From positions 353,562 to 417,561 of the forward strand of contig NZ_BMZE01000002.1 of assembly GCF_014652635.1 (NCBI RefSeq): a stretch of 64,000 nucleotides of DNA. The letters run 5' to 3'. A program made the translations under genes and the position numbers. Shown piece by piece: positions 58,267 to 64,000 of the stretch. The notes beneath the pieces were generated by a model that worked only from the letters and a program-made list of their open reading frames with translations, was not told where the DNA came from and did no database searches. This DNA comes from Devosia pacifica. GTDB taxonomy: Bacteria; Pseudomonadota; Alphaproteobacteria; Rhizobiales; Devosiaceae. The stretch's first letter is position 1, and every line of letters begins with the position of its first letter.

Positions 58267-59109
58267 ATGTCCTTCGGCTTCACTTCGCCCGGCCTCAAAC
58301 GACTGTTGCAGGGGCTCTGGCTCCTGCTGATGACCGCGTGGCTGGCCGCTTGTGCCACGAGTGGCGGGCTTTACAGCCCGATTGCGGGCGACACGCGCCC
58401 GCATTCCGGGGTTGACCGTGCCCGTACCATGCCGATCCAGGGGATCGATGTGGCGCGCTATCAGGGAAATATTGACTTCAATCGAGTCCGGGCCAGCGGC
58501 AAGCACTTCGTTTTCATGAAGGCTACCGAAGGCAAAGATTATATCGACCCGGCGTTCTACACCAACTGGCAAAAGGCACGCGCAGCCGGGATCGCGCGCG
58601 GTGCCTATCACTTCATGACCTGGTGCTCGCTCGCCTCGGAGCAGGCGGCTTGGTTCACGCGGATGGTGCCGGCCGATCGCGATACCTTGCCGCCGGTGCT
58701 GGACCTCGAGTGGAACAACCACTCAAGCTGCGTCAACAAGCACGACAAAGCGGACGTGATCGAAAAGATCCAGGTGATGCTGGCGGCGATGGAAGCCCAT
58801 ACCGGCAAGATGCCGATCATCTATACCGACATGAATTTCTATAACGACATTCTGGCAGATCAGCGGTTTCCGCACGCCCTTTGGTTGCGCTCGACCGCAG
58901 CCGAGCCGCATGAACGCTATCACGGCGGCCATGACTGGACCTTCTGGCAGTTCACGCAGACGGGCGTCGTCGACGGTATCCGTGGTGAGGTCGACCGCAA
59001 CGTTTTCTATGGCGATCAGAACGCCTGGGTGAACTTCCTGCTGACCGGGTGTGACCCGCGCATGGTCCATGTTCTCGGCCCGACCGGACGCTGCCGGATC
59101 GAAAAGTAG
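58267..59109 (+). CDS. Glycoside hydrolase family 25 lipoprotein (muramidase-like)
   Basis: The 280-residue product has a lipoprotein signal peptide with lipobox LAAC and C29 as the acylated residue. The GH25 domain starts IQGIDVARYQGNIDF and includes FMKATEGKDYIDP, PPVLDLEWN (catalytic D-x-E), PIIYTDMNFYND and WTFWQFTQTG. It probably cleaves the glycan strand in the periplasm. A perfect 8-bp inverted repeat (58229-58236 with 58259-58266) ends directly before the ATG. Confidence 0.92.
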   Translation: MSFGFTSPGLKRLLQGLWLLLMTAWLAACATSGGLYSPIAGDTRPHSGVDRARTMPIQGIDVARYQGNIDFNRVRASGKHFVFMKATEGKDYIDPAFYTNWQKARAAGIARGAYHFMTWCSLASEQAAWFTRMVPADRDTLPPVLDLEWNNHSSCVNKHDKADVIEKIQVMLAAMEAHTGKMPIIYTDMNFYNDILADQRFPHALWLRSTAAEPHERYHGGHDWTFWQFTQTGVVDGIRGEVDRNVFYGDQNAWVNFLLTGCDPRMVHVLGPTGRCRIEK

Positions 59110-59126
59110 GGCAGGGCTGTTCCGCG

Positions 59127-59240
59127 CTATTCTGCGGCCATTACGGCGTGTGGCATGAACTCGGAGTGGGCGACGCTGTTCGGTGCAGAGATGGCCATAA
59201 GGGCAAAGATCAGCAGGACGATGGCTGTTGCTATACGCAT
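59127..59240 (-). CDS. Small 37-residue exported or membrane protein
   Basis: A 38-codon frame starts at the ATG at 59240 with GGGAG 8 nt upstream and ends with TAG at 59127. The product begins MRIATAIVLLIFALMAISAP, a good signal peptide or membrane helix, followed by about 17 residues ending HAVMAAE. The plus-strand ORF across the same bases is cysteine- and charge-scattered and implausible. It lies in the 236-nt gap between the GH25 gene and marC, on the marC strand. No family is recognised. Confidence 0.5.
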   Translation of the reverse strand: MRIATAIVLLIFALMAISAPNSVAHSEFMPHAVMAAE

Positions 59241-59345
59241 TTCACGAACTCCCACTTAGTGGATGGGTGCGGTTCTAGCGCATCGCCGCGCTGCCGCAAC
59301 GACATCGTAAAGAAATGCTTAACCCTCGGATTTAATTAAACTTAT

Positions 59346-59981
59346 CTAGCCGAGAAGGCCACTTGCCTTGACGCCGTCGAAGACGAACTGCACGGCAAGT
59401 GCCGAGAGCAGAATGCCGACCACGCGCGACACCACCGACAACCCGGTAAGGCCCAGCATTCGCTGAATCGGGATTGCCAGCAGCAAGGCGATCCAGCTCA
59501 GCGTGAGGACAGAAACGATCGCCGCAATGACCGCCCAGAATGCGAGGTCGTTATCGGCTCCGGTGGTCAGCAGTATGACGGCGCTGATGGCGCCGGGGCC
59601 CGCCAGCAACGGCATTGCCAGCGGGAAGACAGAGATATCATCGCGCTGACGCGATTCGATCTCTTCCTCGCTGGTCGTGCCGGTGCCGCCGGAATGCCTG
59701 GCAAAGACCATATCGATGGCGATTAGCAGCAGCAGCACGCCACCGGCCGTGCGCAGAGCCGGTATTGTGATGCCGAACACCTCGAGAATGGCATTCCCGA
59801 GAAACGCGAAGAACAGCAGGATGATGGCAGCGATGATGACGCCGCGCGTCGCGAAGACCCGGCGCTCGCCCGGTGTATTGTTGCGGGTCAAAGCCGCAAA
59901 GATAAAGGCGATATCCGCGACGCCGATTGTTGCAAAGAACGTCGCGAAGGCCACGAGATAGGTTTCGGTCGGCATCGGCAT
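59346..59981 (-). CDS. MarC family integral membrane protein
   Basis: The 211-residue protein has six predicted helices and MarC features (TYLVAFATFFATIGVADIAFIF, FPLAMPLLAGPGAISAVILL). The early name as a multiple antibiotic resistance factor is not supported functionally. The role is unknown. A second ATG follows two codons later. It is 54 nt downstream of gshB on the same strand. Confidence 0.9.
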   Translation of the reverse strand: MPMPTETYLVAFATFFATIGVADIAFIFAALTRNNTPGERRVFATRGVIIAAIILLFFAFLGNAILEVFGITIPALRTAGGVLLLLIAIDMVFARHSGGTGTTSEEEIESRQRDDISVFPLAMPLLAGPGAISAVILLTTGADNDLAFWAVIAAIVSVLTLSWIALLLAIPIQRMLGLTGLSVVSRVVGILLSALAVQFVFDGVKASGLLG

Positions 59982-60035
59982 CGCTTCCGTTCAGTTGGGC
60001 GGCGCCGTCAATTGATAGACTGCGCCTTGAATGAC

Positions 60036-60980
60036 TTAGCGGCGTCGCTTTTCGATCGCATCCCAGATGGCCACGGCGATATCGGGACCACCAAAGCGCT
60101 TGATCTCGCGAATCCCCGTCGGTGAGGTGACGTTGATCTCGGTGAGGTAGTCGCCGATGACGTCGATGCCGACAAAGATCAGATCCCGCTGCTTGAGAGC
60201 CGGGCCGATTATCCGGCAGATCTCGCGCTCGCGCTCGGTCAGCTCGCTCAGTTCAGGGCGCCCCCCGACATGCATGTTGGAGCGCGCCTCGCCCTCGGCA
60301 GGAATACGATTGAGCGCGGCCACGGGCTCGCCATCGACGAGGATGATGCGCTTGTCGCCCTTTCTCACGTCCGGCAGATATTTCTGCACCATGAACGGCT
60401 CGCGAAAGCTCAGCTCGAACAACTCGATCAGCGAGGCGAGGTTGTGATCGCCCTCCTGCAGGAAAAAGACGCCCGCGCCGCCATTGCCGTAAAGCGGCTT
60501 GACGATGATGTTGCCGTGCTCCTTGCGGAAGGCGCGGATAGCCTCTCGGTCGCGCGTCACGAGCGTCGGGGGCATCAGCTCGGGATAATCGGTGACGAGG
60601 ATCTTCTCGGGCGAATTGCGCACCGCACCCGGCGCATTGACGACGAGCGTCTTCGGATGCAGCCGCTCGAGGATATGGGTCAGTGTGATGTAGTTCATGT
60701 CGAAGGGCGGGTCCTGGCGCATCAGCACCACGTCCTGCTGCGACAGATCAGACCGCTCGAAGCTGCCCAGTTTGAAGTGACTGCCCTTGGGCTCGTCGAA
60801 CACCTCCACCGGCGCGATATTGGCGGTGACGGTGTCGCCACGAAGCGCGAGCGAGCCAGGAACGTAATAGGTCAGCTGATGGCCACGCGCCTGCGCTTCG
60901 AGCATCATCGCGAAGGTGGAATCCCCTTTCGGCTCGATCGCTTCGATAGGGTCCATCTGTACGGCGACTTTGAGGCTCAT
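60036..60980 (-). CDS. gshB: Glutathione synthase
   Basis: The 314-residue ATP-grasp ligase starts [21 protein letters not shown] and has the GshB features [31 protein letters not shown] and the metal-binding [13 protein letters not shown]. It joins glycine to gamma-glutamylcysteine. GAGGAG precedes a run GTG-ATG-ATG; I use the last ATG at 60980. It follows yraN by 20 nt, so rsmI-yraN-gshB probably form an operon. Confidence 0.95.
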   Translation of the reverse strand: MSLKVAVQMDPIEAIEPKGDSTFAMMLEAQARGHQLTYYVPGSLALRGDTVTANIAPVEVFDEPKGSHFKLGSFERSDLSQQDVVLMRQDPPFDMNYITLTHILERLHPKTLVVNAPGAVRNSPEKILVTDYPELMPPTLVTRDREAIRAFRKEHGNIIVKPLYGNGGAGVFFLQEGDHNLASLIELFELSFREPFMVQKYLPDVRKGDKRIILVDGEPVAALNRIPAEGEARSNMHVGGRPELSELTEREREICRIIGPALKQRDLIFVGIDVIGDYLTEINVTSPTGIREIKRFGGPDIAVAIWDAIEKRRR

Positions 60981-61000
60981 CATCACTCCTCTGTTTCAGG

Positions 61001-61399
61001 TCAGTCGGCATCGAATGCGTTGACGACATGGCGCGGGATAGCGAATGGCGCAACAAAAATCACGTCGAACCTTTGATCGCCGGCGTAGAGCGTTGGGTGG
61101 CGCGCAAGATAATGCTGCGCAGCGGCGCAGATCCGGCGGGTGTTGACCGCGTCCCACGCCTCGGCAAGGCTCTGTGAACGAGCCCTTGTCTTTACTTCGA
61201 CGAACACGGTCACCCCGAAGCGACGCGCGACAATATCGATTTCGCCGACCGGTGTTTTTACCCGTCGAGCGAGAACCCGGTAAAGCTTTAGCTGCAGAAA
61301 CAGCGCGGCCCAGAATTCGCCGCGATGACCGGCCCGAAAGGCCCGCCGCCGCTTGGCGAGTTCGGCGTCAGGCTTTTTGTTTGAGAAGGAGGGCCGCAT
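61001..61399 (-). CDS. yraN: YraN family protein (UPF0102), predicted endonuclease
   Basis: The 132-residue protein has the UPF0102 nuclease-like core GEIDIVARRFGVTVFVEVKTR (D and E-x-K of a PD-(D/E)XK fold), then SLAEAWDAV. A complete AAGGAGG lies 7 nt before the ATG at 61399, which overrules longer in-frame starts. It overlaps the rsmI 3' end by 32 nt. Function is unproven. Confidence 0.92.
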   Translation of the reverse strand: MRPSFSNKKPDAELAKRRRAFRAGHRGEFWAALFLQLKLYRVLARRVKTPVGEIDIVARRFGVTVFVEVKTRARSQSLAEAWDAVNTRRICAAAQHYLARHPTLYAGDQRFDVIFVAPFAIPRHVVNAFDAD

Positions 61400-62270
61400 T
61401 GTAGACCTCCTTGCGCTTGAGCCCGTAGCGTGCCGTAATTTCATCGACCGCTGAGCGCAGTGGCTGGTCCGCGAGCGCGTCTTCAAGATCGGCCTGCCAA
61501 TCCGCTTCATCCGGAAGGGCAGGGGCGTCGGCGCCCGCAACGAGAATCACCGCTTCGCCCTTTACCGGCCCCTCCGCGAACTTTTCCACCAGATCGACAA
61601 GCGTTCCCCGCGCGACCCGCTCAAAGCGCTTGGTCAGTTCGAGCGCCACCGCTGCCTGCCGGGTCTCGCCGAACGTTTCGGCCATTGTTGCGAGCGTGGC
61701 CGGCAGCCGACGGGGGCTTTCGTAAAATACAAGAGTTTCACGTGAATCTCTGAATGCGGCAAGGGCATTGGCGCGCGCGCCTGCCTTCGATGGTGGAAAG
61801 CCGTGAAAGCTGAAACTGTCCGTCGGCAGCCCGGCAACCGCAAGGGCGGACAGCAGCGCTGACGGCCCGGGGATTGCTAAGACCGGTAGCTCGGCTTCCG
61901 CCAGCGCCCGCACCAGAGGAAAGCCCGGATCGGAGAGCAAAGGCGTGCCGGCATCGGAAATCAGGGCGATGGCCGCCCCGTCGGCAATTCGCCGCACGAT
62001 TTCTTCGGAGCGCTGGCGCTCATTATGCTCGTGCAGGGCCTGGCGCGGTCCCTTGATACCGAAATGATCGAAGAGCTTTGCGGAGGTGCGCGTATCCTCG
62101 CACAAGATCAGATCGGCGGCCGCCAGCGTTTCCAGCGCCCTGATGGTGATGTCCCTGAGATTGCCGATGGGCGTTGCCACGACATAAAGCCCAGGCGCCA
62201 GAGGCGGTGCCTCAAAGCCGGTGCCCGAAATAAAGTATCGCAGATCGCTTGCCGAGGTCTGTTGTGTCAC
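61368..62270 (-). CDS. rsmI: 16S rRNA (cytidine(1402)-2'-O)-methyltransferase
   Basis: The 300-residue tetrapyrrole-methylase-fold enzyme has GLYVVATPIGNLRDITIRAL, ILCEDTRTSAKLFDHF and SDAGTPLLSDPGFPLV, the RsmI signatures. It 2'-O-methylates C1402 of 16S rRNA. It starts 99 nt from the hemW stop and leads the rsmI-yraN-gshB series. Confidence 0.96.
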   Translation of the reverse strand: MTQQTSASDLRYFISGTGFEAPPLAPGLYVVATPIGNLRDITIRALETLAAADLILCEDTRTSAKLFDHFGIKGPRQALHEHNERQRSEEIVRRIADGAAIALISDAGTPLLSDPGFPLVRALAEAELPVLAIPGPSALLSALAVAGLPTDSFSFHGFPPSKAGARANALAAFRDSRETLVFYESPRRLPATLATMAETFGETRQAAVALELTKRFERVARGTLVDLVEKFAEGPVKGEAVILVAGADAPALPDEADWQADLEDALADQPLRSAVDEITARYGLKRKEVYNAALLLKQKA

Positions 62271-62369
62271 GCTGTCCTATCGGGGGTAATTTTGGTCACC
62301 AGCCCGAGACGAGCTTAACCGATCTCGAACACGTTGCCATGCCATCTACCGAAAAAGGAAGAACGGCAA

Positions 62370-63521
62370 CTAAGCCGCCAGGTCTGCGACCACCGCGTCG
62401 AGCACCGGCCAGCCCTTTTCAGTCACCCGGATATTGCCGTTGCCCAGGGTTTCGACGAAGCCGTAACCTTTGAGGGCCTCGATCTGTCTCTGTTCGATCC
62501 GCCGGCCAGCGATCGAGGCGAAGCGGGCAGGGGAAATGCCTTCCTTGAGCCTCAGGCCCATGACCAGAAACTCGTCACCCTGCTCTTCCCACGTCAGGAC
62601 ATCATCGGTTACCAGGCCGTGGCCAGCGGCGTTCACCCTGGTTTGCCAATCGAACGGCATGCGCTCGGCCGCCGTGGCGTGGCGCTGGTTGTTGATCACC
62701 AGGCGGCCATGGGCGCCGGGACCAATGCCCGCATATTCGCCGTAGCGCCAATACAGCATGTTGTGCCGGCTTTCCTGGCCGGGACGCGCGTGGTTGGAAA
62801 TCTCGTACGCGGGCAATCCTGCCTCCGCGGTGAGGTCCTGGGTCAGTTCATAAAAGTCGGCGCCGAGATCCTCGTCGGGCATCTTCAGCTTGCCGGCGTG
62901 GAAAAGGTCGTAATAGCGCGTACCGGCCTCAATGGTGAGCTGGTAGAGCGAGATGTGCCCCTCGGCCATCCACAGCCCCTCCTTGAGCTCGTCCTCCCAG
63001 TCTTCGAGCGTCTGGTGCGGGCGCGCGTAGATGAGATCGAAGCTCGAGCGGGAAAAGATCGATTGCGCAATGCGCACCGCGGTCACGGCTTCCTCAACGG
63101 TGTGGCGTCGGCCAAGGGCGGCAAGCGGTTCAGGACGTAGAGATTGAACGCCCAGCGAGACGCGGTTGATACCAGCGCTGCGATAGCCCTTGAAGCGGTT
63201 GGTCTCGACACTGGTCGGGTTGGCTTCGAGGGTAATCTCGGCCGAATCAGCGATGGTCCAGTGCTCGGCGATACAATCGATAATCGCTGCCACTGAGCGC
63301 GGATCCATCAGCGAGGGCGTGCCGCCGCCAAAAAAGATCGACTGCACGATCCGACCCGGGACACGCGCCGCCGTCGCCGCGATCTCACGCCTGTAGCTTT
63401 CGACGAAACCAGCTTCATCGAACGCGCCGCGATGGACGTGCGAATTGAAGTCGCAATACGGGCATTTGGCCGCACAGAACGGCCAATGGACGTAGACGCC
63501 GAAGAGCGCGTTGTCGCTCAA
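62370..63521 (-). CDS. hemW: Radical SAM heme chaperone HemW
   Basis: The 383-residue radical SAM protein has cluster cysteines C16, C20 and C23 (CAAKCPYC) and the HemW-typical [20 protein letters not shown]. It resembles coproporphyrinogen dehydrogenase HemN but acts in heme delivery. The start is TTG at 63521, whose last two bases overlap the rdgB TGA stop (TTGA). The long open frame upstream overlaps rdgB and is not homologous. Confidence 0.93.
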   Translation of the reverse strand: MSDNALFGVYVHWPFCAAKCPYCDFNSHVHRGAFDEAGFVESYRREIAATAARVPGRIVQSIFFGGGTPSLMDPRSVAAIIDCIAEHWTIADSAEITLEANPTSVETNRFKGYRSAGINRVSLGVQSLRPEPLAALGRRHTVEEAVTAVRIAQSIFSRSSFDLIYARPHQTLEDWEDELKEGLWMAEGHISLYQLTIEAGTRYYDLFHAGKLKMPDEDLGADFYELTQDLTAEAGLPAYEISNHARPGQESRHNMLYWRYGEYAGIGPGAHGRLVINNQRHATAAERMPFDWQTRVNAAGHGLVTDDVLTWEEQGDEFLVMGLRLKEGISPARFASIAGRRIEQRQIEALKGYGFVETLGNGNIRVTEKGWPVLDAVVADLAA

Positions 63522-64000
63522 GCCCGCCCCCCGAATACGGTGGTGACAAAATTGGAGAAGGCACGGGCACGGTGGCTGAGGCCGGTCTCGCCGGGCCGCC
63601 ATGAATGCTTCATCTCGGACGGCATCTGACCAAACGTGATGTCGTAGCCATCGGGCATGAACACGGGGTCGAAGCCGAAGCCGACATCGCCGCGTGGCGG
63701 CCAGACGAGGAATCCATCGACGCGACCCTCGAATAGCCAATCGCGGCCATCCGGATGCGCAAGGCACAGGGTTGCCACAAAATAGCCGCGCCGCTGAGAC
63801 GGGGAGGTGGCGTCTGCAGCTTGCAAAGCATCCTCGACACGGCGCATTGCCATGGTGAAGTCGCGCGCTGGCCCGGCCCAGTTTGCAGTGTAAACGCCAG
63901 GCTTGCCGCCGAGCGCTTCCACGCACAGCCCCGAATCATCGCTTAGCGCCAGCATGCCACTTTCACTGGCCGCGGCATGCGCCTTGATCCGCGCATTCTC
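63518..64000 (-). CDS. rdgB: XTP/dITP diphosphatase, partial (5' end outside window)
   Basis: The 160 visible C-terminal residues carry the HAM1/RdgB core: [11 protein letters not shown] at the very edge, [27 protein letters not shown] and the C-terminal [11 protein letters not shown]...SHRARAF. It removes inosine and xanthosine triphosphates from nucleotide pools. About 40 N-terminal residues are missing beyond 64000. The stop overlaps the hemW TTG start. Confidence 0.95.
   Translation of the reverse strand, partial: ENARIKAHAAASESGMLALSDDSGLCVEALGGKPGVYTANWAGPARDFTMAMRRVEDALQAADATSPSQRRGYFVATLCLAHPDGRDWLFEGRVDGFLVWPPRGDVGFGFDPVFMPDGYDITFGQMPSEMKHSWRPGETGLSHRARAFSNFVTTVFGGRA

Noticed and set aside
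59148..59339. Plus-strand ORF in the GH25-marC gap
   Set aside because: Cysteine- and charge-scattered sequence without SD; the opposite-strand 37-codon frame in the same bases is far more convincing.

Overview
The window is a gene-dense, GC-rich stretch of an alphaproteobacterial chromosome. Several markers point to the Hyphomicrobiales, and Devosiaceae (Devosia/Pelagibacterium-like) is my best guess: an Irr-type Fur regulator divergent from fabA-fabB, an ActS/ActR (RegB/RegA) redox pair beside mmcB, DUF2852 and DUF2259 proteins, the order mutM-rpsT-dnaA-dnaN-recF-gyrB, and clustered GANTC sites upstream of dnaA. The family-level placement is inference. I see no prophage, insertion sequence, CRISPR array, rRNA or plasmid-type gene. 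Nearly everything is ordinary chromosomal coding sequence, with many 4-nt ATGA-type overlaps between successive genes.

Region 1 (1-13.6 kb) is a reductive pyrimidine (uracil/thymine) catabolism island. PreT/PreA reduce the base, a dihydropyrimidinase opens the ring, an M20-type amidohydrolase releases beta-alanine, an omega-amino-acid:pyruvate aminotransferase makes malonic semialdehyde, and MmsA converts that to acetyl-CoA (or propionyl-CoA from thymine). An SsuB/TauB-type ABC importer lies at the left edge with one permease cut off. A RutR-type TetR regulator is divergent, and three sites resembling the RutR operator sit exactly at the two control regions. A diguanylate cyclase, a glutathione transferase and a small exported protein are embedded in the island.

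Region 2 (13.9-24.2 kb) holds an RlpA-like protein, two paralogous MFS transporters flanking mmcB, the ActR/ActS redox two-component system, DUF2852 and PRC-barrel proteins, a YgjP-like metalloprotein and a PBP1A-type peptidoglycan synthase with a repeat-rich tail.

Region 3 (24.2-33 kb) is the replication-initiation block: gyrB, recF, dnaN, dnaA, rpsT and mutM. An 815-nt gene-free segment lies between dnaA and rpsT. Region 4 (33-42 kb) carries ubiE, ubiB, dut, a DUF2259 protein, a ThiF/MoeB-like E1 protein, fabB, fabA, irr, an arylamine N-acetyltransferase, DUF1697 and a ribokinase-family kinase. Region 5 (42-54 kb) carries infC with a probable ATT start, hydrolases, a GNAT protein, an SDR, queG, a GST, uppP, an NDUFA9-like protein, tRNA-Leu(CAG), cfa, a second diguanylate cyclase and a phosphotriesterase-like protein. 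Region 6 (53-64 kb) carries two methyltransferases coupled to comM, fabV, a GrpB-family protein, a GH25 lipoprotein, a newly spotted 37-codon ORF, marC, gshB, yraN, rsmI, hemW and a 5'-truncated rdgB.

I found no large undescribed system. The observations most worth testing are the RutR operator set together with its embedded diguanylate cyclase, the intercistronic dyad upstream of mmsA, the small exported proteins, the repeat-bearing PBP1A tail and the cluster of GANTC sites upstream of dnaA.
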